Both the position numbers and the translations under genes were made by a program. The notes under the pieces are model-generated. The model made no database searches. It was given only the letters and a program-made list of their open reading frames with translations, and was not told the DNA's origin. Positions 18,715 to 27,539 of a stretch of 64,000 nt of DNA are shown here, piece after piece. The stretch's first letter is position 1, and each line of letters starts with the position of its first letter. Source of the stretch: Dickeya lacustris (GTDB lineage Bacteria > Pseudomonadota > Gammaproteobacteria > Enterobacterales > Enterobacteriaceae); NCBI RefSeq assembly GCF_029635795.1, contig NZ_CP114280.1, forward strand, positions 62,001-126,000, given 5' to 3'.

Positions 18715-20526
18715 TTAGCGACGTGCCGCAGGCAGGCGGGCAGCGTTCTCGCTGTCGTACCACCAACTGTCCAGCCCAAGCGAATACGCAGGGCGCACGG
18801 CAGGCATGGCAAATTTATTCCAGTAGGCAAAGCGCTCGTGCCCGGAGTACCACATTGGAATAGCAAACTGATGCCAGGTCAGTACGCGATCAAGCGCTGG
18901 CCCAAGAGCCTGCAAGGCGGGTTTATCCCCTTGATGGCGAACAATTTCATCAATCAGTTTATCAATCGCGGCGTCCTGTACGCCGGGAGAGTTATAAGAT
19001 GAATTGATGTAGGCCGAGCTCCAGCTAATCGCCAGATCGGCGCTAGGGTAGGGCATGGCAGGATAAAGTTTTGGGATCATATCGAAGTCGCGTTTGCGAA
19101 AACGGTTGTTAAATTGCGGACTATCGACGCTGCGTACCTCCATACGGATGCCAAGCCGCGCCAGACTGCGCTGGAATGGCAGCACGTAGATAGCATTGGC
19201 CGCACCAGGCAGTAATAACTCGAAACGAAACGGCTGGCCGGTTTGTTTGTTGACCAACACTTTATCTTTCAATACCCAACCGGCCTGTTGCAACAGCGCT
19301 AACGCCTGCTGTCGATATGTGCGGTCATAACCGCTGCCATCGGTGGTTGCCGGTTGGTAGGCGGGGCCAAAGACTGCGGCAGGAAGTTTATCTTTTAACG
19401 GCGTTAGCCAGTGTAATTCTTCCTCAGAAGGCTCACCTTTTGCGGCATATTCCGTGTTTTGGAAAAAGCTGCTGGGGCGCTGATAACTGTTGAAAAACAG
19501 CGCTTTATTCATCCAGTCGAAATCAAATGCCAGCGCAATCGCCTGGCGCACCCGACTATCGCTAAACAGCGGCCGCTGGATGTTGAACACCAGCCAACGG
19601 GTATCTTGCGCCGCCTGATTGAGCTCATCGCGTTTGACAATATACCCCCGGGCGATATTGCCGCCGTCATATTGCGTGGCCCAGTGCTTAGGGGAGCCTT
19701 CGGTACGCATATCAAAGGCACCTGCTTTAAATGCCTCCAGCGCGACACTGTCATCGAGATAGTAATCGTAGCGAATCTGATCAAAGTTATAACGCCCGCG
19801 ATTGACCGGTAAATCCGCTGCCCAATAATCCGTCTGGCGGCGGTAAACCACATATTGGCCCATACGGTAGTCGCTGATACGGTAGGGGCCGCTCGCCAGC
19901 GGCGGGGTGCTGAGAGGGTCGCTCAGTTGATGGTTACGCCAGAATTTTTCAGGCATTACGGGGAGCGTCAGGATGCCGAGCATTTTCTCTTTATCCGGCT
20001 CGACAAAACTAAAGCGCACGGTCAGTGCGGCAGTTGCCGTGGCTTGCGTGCCTTTGTAGTACACGCGAAATTGCGGTACGCCTTGCGTCATAAACAAATT
20101 AAAGGTGAAAGCCACATCCGCTGCGGTAATCGGCGTGCCATCATGAAAACGCGCCTGCGGGTTCATGTCCACTTCGACCCAACTGTAATCACTGGCATAG
20201 CGCGCGCGCTGCGCAATGAGGGGATAATAACTGCCGGGCTCATCTTCGGAACTGACATATAGCGAGTCATACAGACTTTCCGAACGCGCGGCCGCCAGCC
20301 CACGCAGTGCATAGCGGTTGAAGTTATCAAATGTGCCAAGCGCACTCAGCGTGATGCTGCCGCCTTTGGGGGCCGATGGATTGGCGTAATCATAGTGCTC
20401 GAATCCTTCGCTGTACTTTGGCGTGCCCAGTGTGGCGAACGCATAGGTTTGATGCGTTATCGGGTCTGCGTGGGCCAACCAGACGCTTGAGAGCAGCGCG
20501 ATGGCGCTAAGAACACGTGTAAACAT
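18715..20526 (-). CDS. yejA: Oligopeptide/microcin C periplasmic binding protein YejA
   Basis: A 603-residue SBP_bac_5 (DppA/OppA-like) binding protein. A signal peptide covers about residues 1-20 (ending in LAHA before DPITHQTYAF) and has no lipobox, so the protein is soluble in the periplasm. It is the first gene of the yejABEF operon and delivers peptides to YejBE. The length agrees with E. coli YejA. Confidence 0.95.
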   Translation of the reverse strand: MFTRVLSAIALLSSVWLAHADPITHQTYAFATLGTPKYSEGFEHYDYANPSAPKGGSITLSALGTFDNFNRYALRGLAAARSESLYDSLYVSSEDEPGSYYPLIAQRARYASDYSWVEVDMNPQARFHDGTPITAADVAFTFNLFMTQGVPQFRVYYKGTQATATAALTVRFSFVEPDKEKMLGILTLPVMPEKFWRNHQLSDPLSTPPLASGPYRISDYRMGQYVVYRRQTDYWAADLPVNRGRYNFDQIRYDYYLDDSVALEAFKAGAFDMRTEGSPKHWATQYDGGNIARGYIVKRDELNQAAQDTRWLVFNIQRPLFSDSRVRQAIALAFDFDWMNKALFFNSYQRPSSFFQNTEYAAKGEPSEEELHWLTPLKDKLPAAVFGPAYQPATTDGSGYDRTYRQQALALLQQAGWVLKDKVLVNKQTGQPFRFELLLPGAANAIYVLPFQRSLARLGIRMEVRSVDSPQFNNRFRKRDFDMIPKLYPAMPYPSADLAISWSSAYINSSYNSPGVQDAAIDKLIDEIVRHQGDKPALQALGPALDRVLTWHQFAIPMWYSGHERFAYWNKFAMPAVRPAYSLGLDSWWYDSENAARLPAARR

Positions 20527-20677
20527 CGAATTGATGCGCTCCTGATAACCTTAATGTGACGGTATAACGACACGGCAGGATAGCTGCCTTGCCATAGGGA
20601 AGTGTCTGAAATGGCTGATAATCACCCCGTTTGAGACCCGGTGGTGTTTTACCATGAAACCGGACTGCGCACCTACT

Positions 20678-20711
20678 GTTAATAGCTGACGCGCGTTAAT
20701 GGCTGACGCAC
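20678..20711 (+). repeat. 17-bp tandem repeat, 2 copies
   Basis: GTTAATAGCTGACGCGC is followed by GTTAATGGCTGACGCAC. It lies in the gap between mepS and yejA. Apart from the mepS terminator I see nothing else in 20527-20817. Confidence 0.75.
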
Positions 20712-20740
20712 TATTATCTGAATGGGGATATGACGAGCGA

Positions 20741-20773
20741 TAAAAAAACGCCGCTGTCTGACGAGCGGCGTTT
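20741..20773 (-). terminator. Terminator of mepS
   Basis: AAACGCCGCT (20746-20755) pairs with AGCGGCGTTT (20764-20773). On the minus strand the stem runs into a T tract (20742-20748). Confidence 0.85.
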
Positions 20774-20817
20774 TCAACAATAAGGTTTGGTTGGTGAACA
20801 TCAAAAGAACAGCGTAA

Positions 20818-21393
20818 TCAGCTATGCGGCTCCTGCTGAAGTACGCGACGCGCTTCGCGATAGCGCGGTTTCCAGTAATTATCATCCATACTGGAGATGG
20901 TGACGCCAATGCTGGTGGAGGCGTGCACGAACTGCTGATTACCGATATAAATACCCATATGGCGGCCAGTAGAGCCTGCGTGGAACACCACGAGGTCGCC
21001 GGGGCGTAACTTACCGCGCTGGATTTGCACACCGATGTCTTGCTGTTCATAGCTTGAACGCGGTAAATCCAGGCCAAACTGCTCGCGGAAGGTGCGTTGG
21101 ACAAAGCCTGAACAGTCAATCCCTTTGCGGCTATCACCGCCAAGACGATAACGTACACCCTTCCAGTTAGCGTATTGTGCCAGCAACTTGGATTTGACTT
21201 CCACGTTGCGCACCATCGCTTCGAATTCATCCTGAGAGGCTTGTAGTGAAGGGTCGCCACCGTTAACCACACGCCTATCAGTCTGATTGTTAAGATTCGC
21301 TGTATTGTTAGTACAGGCGGAAAGCATCACTGCGACCGCAACGGCAGGCACTGCCCGCCAGATGTATCTCATAATCGGTTGAGATTTGACCAT
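20818..21393 (-). CDS. mepS: Murein DD-endopeptidase MepS (Spr)
   Basis: A 191-residue outer-membrane lipoprotein that cuts D-Ala-mDAP cross-links to allow new murein insertion. The signal peptide ends in the lipobox LSAC with lipidated Cys27. The NlpC/P60 domain shows the catalytic Cys94 (GIDCSGF), His145 (GRHMGIYIG) and His157 (FVHAST). It starts [10 protein letters not shown], like the E. coli protein. It stands alone between yejA and yeiR. Confidence 0.96.
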   Translation of the reverse strand: MVKSQPIMRYIWRAVPAVAVAVMLSACTNNTANLNNQTDRRVVNGGDPSLQASQDEFEAMVRNVEVKSKLLAQYANWKGVRYRLGGDSRKGIDCSGFVQRTFREQFGLDLPRSSYEQQDIGVQIQRGKLRPGDLVVFHAGSTGRHMGIYIGNQQFVHASTSIGVTISSMDDNYWKPRYREARRVLQQEPHS

Positions 21394-21548
21394 TGTTGTT
21401 ATGTTCCCTTGATGTCCTTAACGATGTAATTGCTATCGTTGCATTGATGACAGATGTTTCTATGCCAAACAAAGAGATTTCGCTACCAAACCAAAACGAG
21501 TGTCAGACTAAAGTACCGCACTTAATGGGACAATTCCCGGTCAGCTAA

Positions 21549-21568
21549 AATGTGCAATGACGCACATT
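21549..21568. promoter_or_regulatory. Palindrome TGTGC-N6-GCACA upstream of mepS
   Basis: AATGTGC and GCACATT are symmetric around a 6-bp centre (AATGAC). The spacing is that of a CRP site, but the fifth base of each half differs from TGTGA/TCACA. It lies in the 403-bp gap 21394-21796, about 155 bp upstream of mepS. That gap otherwise shows no gene. The binding protein is unknown. Confidence 0.4.
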
Positions 21569-21729
21569 ATTATTTCTGCAACAATAAAATCACTGGCCGG
21601 ATGTCTTCACCAAAATGCGAGACAGGGACGACATTACCTTAACAAAAACCAGATTGCGAGTTTTTTTGTTCGGTTTGTTTATACGATTTCGTGATGAAAT
21701 CTTTCAGTCTGGCCCTATAAAACCCTGCC

Positions 21730-21769
21730 ATCTCTCATCCAAACAAGCAAAACAAAGAGGATGAGAGAT
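21730..21769. repeat. 11-bp perfect inverted repeat downstream of yeiR
   Basis: ATCTCTCATCC (21730-21740) and GGATGAGAGAT (21759-21769) are separated by an 18-base A-rich loop. On the yeiR transcript the stem is followed after a few bases by GGGTTTTAT, so it may end transcription. The loop is unusually large for a terminator. Confidence 0.5.
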
Positions 21770-21796
21770 AACGGATGGTGACGCTTATTCAAAAAA

Positions 21797-22774
21797 TTAG
21801 ACGAGGCGGGCGTCCAGCAGTTGTTTTTGCAAGGTATTCCATGGCCCTTGCTCTTCATGAATCACTTCAATGCGGCTATCAGGAGGCGGCGCTTGACGTG
21901 TTTCAATATGTAAATCAAAGCCCTGACGATTGACGACCAGCGTGCCCTCGGCAATGCGCATCACCCCTTTTACCCGATTGACCGGGGCCAGTCTGACCCA
22001 TTCCAGCACTTTGACGGTATCGAATTGTGTCTCACTGTCAAAAACCCAGCCGCAGGCAAAATACCCTTGCCCCTGATTTAGCGCACGCCGCCAGCGCTCC
22101 TGTCCCTGCAACTTCAGCGCCGCCAGGCCGGTTTTTGCGGCACTGTCACCGTGGTGATGCTGCCCATCAGGTAGCTGCGCATGGTTTTCACGTGCGAGAT
22201 CTAATATTGCGGGGTCAAGTTGACCTTGGGTCAGGTTTAACACGCGTCGCGCTTGCCCATACTGCTGATACCACTGATTCAGGGCATCGCGATCGCTCTG
22301 CTGCCAGGTGTCCTCTTTGTTAGCAACAATCACATCGGCGGCGGCGAGTTGGTCACGAAAGTTCTCGTTTTCGGTACAGCGGCTATCGTTAAGCTGGCGT
22401 GGATCGAGCAAACACAGTGTGGCCTGCAATTGTAACCAGGGCTGGTAGGCCGCCGCTGTGAGCAGTGAGAGAATCTGTTTGGGGTGGCCAAGGCCGGTTG
22501 GTTCAATCAACAAACGGTGGGGCTTTTTCTGTAATAGCATGTTGAGGCCAACTTGCATTGGCAAGCCGTTAACACAACACATACACCCGCCAGGGATCTC
22601 TTTAATCAGCGCACCGGCGTCAGTCAATAATGCGCCATCGATACCTATCTCACCAAATTCGTTGACCAGCACCGCCCAGATTTCATCATCGGGTTTTTGC
22701 GATAAGAGGTGCTTGATGGTGGTGGTTTTACCGCTACCGAGAAAACCGGTTATCAGGTTGACTTTTGTTAACAC
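21797..22774 (-). CDS. yeiR: COG0523 zinc-binding GTPase YeiR
   Basis: A 325-residue member of the CobW/COG0523 GTPases. Walker A GFLGSGKT is at 10-17, the metal-binding CxCC motif is GGCMCC with Cys64, Cys66 and Cys67, and a His-rich stretch (GQHHHGD) precedes the C-terminal CobW_C domain. E. coli YeiR binds zinc and hydrolyses GTP; it is thought to act in zinc allocation. It follows yeiP on the same strand after 74 bp. Confidence 0.92.
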   Translation of the reverse strand: MLTKVNLITGFLGSGKTTTIKHLLSQKPDDEIWAVLVNEFGEIGIDGALLTDAGALIKEIPGGCMCCVNGLPMQVGLNMLLQKKPHRLLIEPTGLGHPKQILSLLTAAAYQPWLQLQATLCLLDPRQLNDSRCTENENFRDQLAAADVIVANKEDTWQQSDRDALNQWYQQYGQARRVLNLTQGQLDPAILDLARENHAQLPDGQHHHGDSAAKTGLAALKLQGQERWRRALNQGQGYFACGWVFDSETQFDTVKVLEWVRLAPVNRVKGVMRIAEGTLVVNRQGFDLHIETRQAPPPDSRIEVIHEEQGPWNTLQKQLLDARLV

Positions 22775-22802
22775 AAGTGGCTCCTTGAATCGGCTGGTGG
22801 GA

Positions 22803-22826
22803 CTGTCTGGCAGTTTTGCCAGACAG
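22803..22826. repeat. 10-bp perfect hairpin between yeiP and yeiR
   Basis: CTGTCTGGCA (22803-22812) and TGCCAGACAG (22817-22826) are joined by the loop GTTT. No T run follows on either strand, so it is not a standard terminator. It could be a partial terminator, an RNA-processing site or an attenuator in the yeiP-yeiR transcript. Confidence 0.6.
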
Positions 22827-22848
22827 GGACATCATAAGCAGCGCAGCG

Positions 22849-23421
22849 TCAGTCTGCGCGGCCCATATAACGACGTTCAGCAATGTGAATGCGGATTTTT
22901 TCACCCGCGCTCAGGTACTCTGGAACTTGGATTACCAGTCCGGTGCTCAGGGTCGCCGGTTTGTTGCGTGCGCTGGCTGAGGCGCCTTTGATGCCGGGGG
23001 CGGTTTCTACAATCTCCAAATCGACGGTTTGCGGCAATTCCAGCGCCAACAGCTGTCCATCCATCGTCAGCACCTGAATACCCGGCATGCCGCCTTCAGG
23101 GATGAACAGCAGTTCATCTTCGATTTGTTCTTTTTTGAAGGTATAGGGCGTGTAGTCCTCTTCATCCATAAAAATGTACTCATCACCATCGATGTACGAA
23201 AAAGTGACAGAACGGCGGGTGAGGGTGATGGTATCGAGGATGTCATCGCCTTTGAAACGCTCTTCGACTTTCAGGCCGGTGCGCACATCGGAAAAGCGCA
23301 TTTTATACAGGGTGCTGGCACCACGGGCGCTCGGGCTTTGAATATCGATATCTTTTACCAGCAGCAACTTGCCATTGTAGTTGACGGCCATGCCGCGTTT
23401 GATCTCATTCGCTCTTGCCAT
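22849..23421 (-). CDS. yeiP: EF-P paralogue YeiP (EfpL)
   Basis: A 190-residue translation factor of the elongation factor P family with three beta domains: KOW-like (1-65), OB (66-125) and C-terminal OB (130-190). The loop that reaches the peptidyl transferase centre is SPSARGAST, with Arg where EF-P has its modified Lys. This is the mark of the YeiP/EfpL branch, reported to relieve ribosome stalling on proline and other motifs. It is monocistronic or cotranscribed with yeiR downstream. Confidence 0.95.
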   Translation of the reverse strand: MARANEIKRGMAVNYNGKLLLVKDIDIQSPSARGASTLYKMRFSDVRTGLKVEERFKGDDILDTITLTRRSVTFSYIDGDEYIFMDEEDYTPYTFKKEQIEDELLFIPEGGMPGIQVLTMDGQLLALELPQTVDLEIVETAPGIKGASASARNKPATLSTGLVIQVPEYLSAGEKIRIHIAERRYMGRAD

Positions 23422-23572
23422 GAAAACATACCTTTATATAAGGAGAGAAATTTTTGTGGCGTCACGTTACTCGTCAGGGCGGCATCAGGCAAGCGGGATT
23501 TAGCGTCTCTCTGTGCCTGCGCGTTCTTATGCGTTGTGTGGTGATGTGGCAGACGCAGCGACGAAAAGAAAA

Positions 23573-23614
23573 AGGCAGATAGTTCAGGACAGATAGTTAA
23601 GGACAGATAGCTAT
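23573..23614 (+). repeat. 14-bp tandem repeat, 3 copies
   Basis: AGGCAGATAGTTCA, GGACAGATAGTTAA and GGACAGATAGCTAT follow each other between the divergent yeiP and yeiW. Confidence 0.8.
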
Positions 23615-23672
23615 CGCCTGACAGGGCTGATAGGCTTTAGCGCAACCTTCATCAATGTTGAGAGCTACACCT

Positions 23673-23927
23673 ATGCAGTGCCGTTCTGACTGTGGTGCCT
23701 GTTGTACCGCCCCGTCTATTTCCAGCCCGATCCCTGGCATGCCGCAGGGCAAACCGGCCAATACGCCCTGTGTGCAGCTTGATGAGCAGCAGCGTTGTCA
23801 GCTGTTTACTTCGCCGCTGCGCCCCGCAGTGTGCGCCGGGCTTCAGCCTAACGCTGAGATGTGTTGCCAGAACCGTGATGACGCGATGACCTATTTATTA
23901 CGCCTTGAGGCGGCCACCGCACCCTAA
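23673..23927 (+). CDS. yeiW: Cysteine-rich YkgJ/UPF0153 protein YeiW
   Basis: An 84-residue protein with the zinc/iron-chelating Cys cluster of the YkgJ family ([14 protein letters not shown] in RCQLF, PAVCAGL, CC), close to E. coli YeiW ([18 protein letters not shown]). Function is unknown; metal binding is inferred from the cysteines. I choose ATG 23673, 8 bases after GAGAG, over the ATG at 23655, because it gives the E. coli N-terminus. It is convergent with setB, four bases apart. Confidence 0.88.
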   Translation: MQCRSDCGACCTAPSISSPIPGMPQGKPANTPCVQLDEQQRCQLFTSPLRPAVCAGLQPNAEMCCQNRDDAMTYLLRLEAATAP

Positions 23928-23931
23928 AGGC

Positions 23932-25113
23932 TTAGGCATCATGAATACGCCACATACAGAGCACGGCGCCAACCAGCATGCCGACTGCGATAATAAACCC
24001 AGCGTGATAGCTCCATATTTCAGCGACCATGCCTGCTAACGAGCCGGAAATTATCCAGCCAACGCGGGTTGTGTTGGTGAATAATGTTGTTGCCGCCCCC
24101 GCCTGGCCGGGCATTAAATCCTGAAAATACAACATGCCCATACCCGCGAGAATGCCGATGAAGACAGCGTTAAGCAGTTGCAACATCAGCAAGGCGACTG
24201 GCGCGTTCAGCCACGTCAGCCCGGCATAAAAGAGCAACCCGGCCACTACCGCTATCCGCATTAATAAACGCTTACCCAGGCGGCTTGCCAGCCAGCCTGC
24301 CAGTAGCATCACCGGAATTTCCAGCCCGGCGGCGGTGCCCATCATGATACCTGCCAGCTTTTCCGGCAGATGGCGTTCATGCACCAGATAGAGCGGCATA
24401 TTGATGAGATAAATTCCGTTGCACGTCCACATTAAAGTACAGGCAATAAACAGCAGTAGCGTATCGCGGCGATGTTGCCTTGGTGATGCGGCGCTGTTCG
24501 CAGTGCGCAACTGAGATTTTGGCATCGAAGGCAAAAAGCGCCATACCAATAGGCCGCAAAAAAGAAACACGCCAGCGGCGGTCAGGTACATCACCGGGAA
24601 ACCGAAGCCGAGCGCCAGTGCAAAGGCGACTGGCGGCCCGATAACCCATGACAGCGAAATCTGCGCTCGCATCACCGAACTGAACATCGCGATCGCTCGC
24701 CCTTGCTGGTCGGCATACTCCCGCGCCAGCGCAAACAGTTGCGGGTTGGCGGTTGAGCCAAAACTTGACAACAGCACCCCCACGAACAGCAGCACGAAGT
24801 AATCGCGGTTCCAGGCATACAGCAGACAGGCCAGCGCACCTAACAGGCAGCATTGCAAAATCAGCGTTTTACGATCGCCCCGTCGGTCTGAATAGCTGGC
24901 CAGTAGCTGGCTGACGACAATGCCAATGATGGCACTACCACTGTAATACAGCCCCACCATAAATGGCCGCGCATGCACTTCGGTGGAGAGAAACAGGCTC
25001 AGAGTCGGAAGTTGTAAAGCGCCTGCGATGCCGCTGAGAAAGGCGATAAATAAAAATGCCAAAGATGTGATGTCCGGCAGGCGTCGGGTGGCGCGAAAAG
25101 CAGAAGTTGTCAT
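23932..25113 (-). CDS. setB: Sugar efflux transporter SetB
   Basis: A 393-residue, 12-segment MFS protein of the SET family that exports lactose, glucose and related glycosides in E. coli. The fit is over the full length (PTLSLFLSTEVHARPFMVG, YSGSAIIGIVVSQLLA). It stands next to fruBKA and divergent from it, the same order as E. coli. The setB-fruB gap (25114-25445) has the two Cra boxes and no other gene. Confidence 0.92.
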   Translation of the reverse strand: MTTSAFRATRRLPDITSLAFLFIAFLSGIAGALQLPTLSLFLSTEVHARPFMVGLYYSGSAIIGIVVSQLLASYSDRRGDRKTLILQCCLLGALACLLYAWNRDYFVLLFVGVLLSSFGSTANPQLFALAREYADQQGRAIAMFSSVMRAQISLSWVIGPPVAFALALGFGFPVMYLTAAGVFLFCGLLVWRFLPSMPKSQLRTANSAASPRQHRRDTLLLFIACTLMWTCNGIYLINMPLYLVHERHLPEKLAGIMMGTAAGLEIPVMLLAGWLASRLGKRLLMRIAVVAGLLFYAGLTWLNAPVALLMLQLLNAVFIGILAGMGMLYFQDLMPGQAGAATTLFTNTTRVGWIISGSLAGMVAEIWSYHAGFIIAVGMLVGAVLCMWRIHDA

Positions 25114-25344
25114 ACTGAATTTAACGTCATGGCAGCTGGGGAGGAAACTGAGCGCGCTATCTTACGCTGATGCTGTCGAAACAACAGGGTGTTTCGGTTT
25201 TTTTTCGTCAGCAAGCGTTCAGCAATTAAGGCTGAACCCCAGGAAATGGGCGCGGCAAACGATGAAAATGTGCGTGACCTCTAATATCTGTAATTTTATC
25301 GACGTGCGGTGCTTGCATCGTCATAGCGAAAAACGCAGAATTTT

Positions 25345-25356
25345 TGAAACGTTTCA
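25345..25356. promoter_or_regulatory. Cra (FruR) operator 1 of fruBKA
   Basis: TGAAACGTTTCA is a perfect palindromic Cra site. It lies 89 bp upstream of fruB. In E. coli Cra represses fruBKA from two such operators until fructose-1-phosphate is present. Confidence 0.9.
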
Positions 25357-25411
25357 GCGAGGTTTTGCTGAAGCCCCTGAAAAGAGTCAGCGAATTGTTT
25401 CTCGTAAAAGC

Positions 25412-25423
25412 TGAAACGATTCA
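25412..25423. promoter_or_regulatory. Cra (FruR) operator 2 of fruBKA
   Basis: TGAAACGATTCA differs from the perfect Cra palindrome by one base. Its centre is 67 bp from that of operator 1, and it lies just upstream of the fruB ribosome binding site. The pair reproduces the two-operator layout of E. coli. Confidence 0.85.
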
Positions 25424-25445
25424 AGTTCAGCAGGAGAGGAGAGTT

Positions 25446-26585
25446 ATGTTCCAGTTGTCACAGCACGACATTCATTTAGGCGCTACCGCCAGCAGTAAAG
25501 AAGAGGCGATTCGTCAGGTAGCGGCAGCGCTGGCGAAAGCCGGTTGCGTAAGCGAGGGGTATGTTGACGGTATGCTTCAGCGCGAGCAGCAAACCTCGAC
25601 GTACCTTGGCAGCGGCATTGCTATTCCGCATGGCACGACAGATACCCGTGGCCTGGTGCAGAAAACCGGTGTGCAGGTATTTCAATTTCCGCAAGGTATC
25701 GCCTGGGGCGAAGATCAGACTGCCTACGTGGTATTAGGCATTGCCGCCCGTTCAGATGAACATTTGGCGTTGTTGCGTCAACTGACGCACGTACTGAGTG
25801 ATGATCGCGTTGCCGCGCGTCTTGCCAGCACCACCTCTGCTGACGAATTACGTGGTTTGCTGATGGGGGAACAACTCTCCGGCGCGCTGCGCTTTGATAC
25901 GTCGTTGCTGAATCTCAATGTGGCGACCGATAATCTGGTGACGTTACAGGCGCTGAACGCCGGTCGTCTACAGCAGATTGGCGCGGTAGATGCGGATTTT
26001 GTCAGCCATGCGGTGGCTAACAAGCCGCTGCATTTGGGACAGGGCATTTGGTTGAGCGACAGTGTCAAAGGCAACCTGTCGAGCGCACTGGCCGTTAGCC
26101 GTCCGGCACAGTCTTTCCTCGTTGACAATAACCCTGTGGCATTGTTGCTGACGGCGTCAGCTGCAGATGAACAAGTGTTTGGCCCGCTGGATGCGTTGAG
26201 CGCGCTGTTGATTGCCGGTAAAGCAGAGCGTCTGTTATCCGCTGATGAGGAGACGTTGCTGGCATTGCTGAGTGGCGAAGAAGAAGAGCCGCAAGAAAGC
26301 GAAGCCTTGGTGGGCGAGTTTACCGTTCGCAATGAGCACGGCCTGCATGCCCGTCCGGGTGCCATGCTGGTCAACGTTGTAAAACAGTTCTCCAGTGAAA
26401 TCACGGTGGCAAACCTTGATGGCACCGGTAAACCGGCCAATGGCCGCAGCCTGATGAAGGTGGTGGCGCTTGGGGTGAAAAGTGGTCATCGCCTGCGTTT
26501 TACCGCGAAAGGGGATGATGCTGAAGCGGCGTTGGCCGCTATTGGTGAGGCTATCCAGTCGGGTCTTGGGGAGGGCGCAGCATGA
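25446..26585 (+). CDS. fruB: Fructose PTS multiphosphoryl protein FruB (EIIA-FPr)
   Basis: A 379-residue fusion of a fructose EIIA domain (1-145, active His62 in IAIPHGT), a central domain, and a C-terminal HPr-like FPr domain with His301 ([10 protein letters not shown]). It passes phosphate from enzyme I to FruA. The ATG at 25446 follows AGGAGAGGAG. The open frame further upstream crosses the second Cra box and is not coding. Its stop overlaps the fruK start (ATGA). Expression is expected to rise with fructose through Cra. Confidence 0.97.
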   Translation: MFQLSQHDIHLGATASSKEEAIRQVAAALAKAGCVSEGYVDGMLQREQQTSTYLGSGIAIPHGTTDTRGLVQKTGVQVFQFPQGIAWGEDQTAYVVLGIAARSDEHLALLRQLTHVLSDDRVAARLASTTSADELRGLLMGEQLSGALRFDTSLLNLNVATDNLVTLQALNAGRLQQIGAVDADFVSHAVANKPLHLGQGIWLSDSVKGNLSSALAVSRPAQSFLVDNNPVALLLTASAADEQVFGPLDALSALLIAGKAERLLSADEETLLALLSGEEEEPQESEALVGEFTVRNEHGLHARPGAMLVNVVKQFSSEITVANLDGTGKPANGRSLMKVVALGVKSGHRLRFTAKGDDAEAALAAIGEAIQSGLGEGAA

Positions 26586-27520
26586 GCAGACGCGTTGCCA
26601 CCATTACCCTGAATCCTGCTTATGATCTGGTAGGGTACTGCCCGGAAATTGAACGGGGCGAGGTTAACCTGGTGCAGACCACGGGCCTGCATGCCGCAGG
26701 TAAGGGCATCAATGTTGCCAAAGTGCTCAAAGATCTCGGGATTGATGTCACGGTCGGTGGCTTCCTTGGTAAAGACAATCAGGATGGCTTTCAGCAACTG
26801 TTCAGCGAGTTAGGGATCGCCAACCGTTTTCAGGTGGTGCCGGGGCGTACTCGCATCAACGTTAAGTTGACTGAGCAAAGCGGCGATGTGACCGACCTTA
26901 ACTTCTCCGGCTTTGAGGTGACGCAGCAGGACTGGCATCGCTTCGTCAATGATTCTTTAAGCTGGCTTGGGCAATTTGACATGGTGGCGGTCAGTGGCAG
27001 TTTGCCAAGCGGCGTTGACCCTGATGCGTTTACCGATTGGATGTCGCGCCTGCGCAGCCAGTGTCCTTGCATTATTTTTGACAGTAGCCGTGAAGCGTTG
27101 GTGGCTGGGTTGAAAGCCTCACCCTGGTTGGTTAAACCCAATCGCCGTGAGCTGGAAATCTGGGCAGGGCGCAAGTTGCCGACGCTGGAAGATGTGGTAG
27201 ATGCAGCCCATGCGCTGCGTGAACAGGGTATTGCCCATGTCGTGATTTCGCTGGGTGCGGAAGGTGCGTTATGGGTCAATGCATCCGGTGCCTGGCGGGC
27301 GTTACCACCAGCATGTGACGTGGTGAGCACGGTCGGTGCGGGTGACTCCATGGTAGGGGGATTGATCTATGGCTTGTTGATGCGTGAGTCCAGTGAACAC
27401 ACGTTGCGTTTGGCCACTGCGGTGGCGGCGTTAGCCGTTAGCCAGAGCAACGTTGGCATTAGCGATCGTCCGCAGCTGGCTGCGATGATGGCGCGTGTCT
27501 CTCTCCAACCCTTTAACTGA
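26582..27520 (+). CDS. fruK: 1-phosphofructokinase FruK
   Basis: A 312-residue PfkB-family kinase that converts fructose-1-phosphate to fructose-1,6-bisphosphate. The N-terminal signature TLNPAYDLV and the C-terminal ATP/anion-hole motif [11 protein letters not shown], with the catalytic Asp, are present. It is the middle gene of fruBKA, coupled to fruB by a four-base overlap and 19 bp from fruA. Confidence 0.97.
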   Translation: MSRRVATITLNPAYDLVGYCPEIERGEVNLVQTTGLHAAGKGINVAKVLKDLGIDVTVGGFLGKDNQDGFQQLFSELGIANRFQVVPGRTRINVKLTEQSGDVTDLNFSGFEVTQQDWHRFVNDSLSWLGQFDMVAVSGSLPSGVDPDAFTDWMSRLRSQCPCIIFDSSREALVAGLKASPWLVKPNRRELEIWAGRKLPTLEDVVDAAHALREQGIAHVVISLGAEGALWVNASGAWRALPPACDVVSTVGAGDSMVGGLIYGLLMRESSEHTLRLATAVAALAVSQSNVGISDRPQLAAMMARVSLQPFN

Positions 27521-27539
27521 TGACAGCAGGAGATAAACA

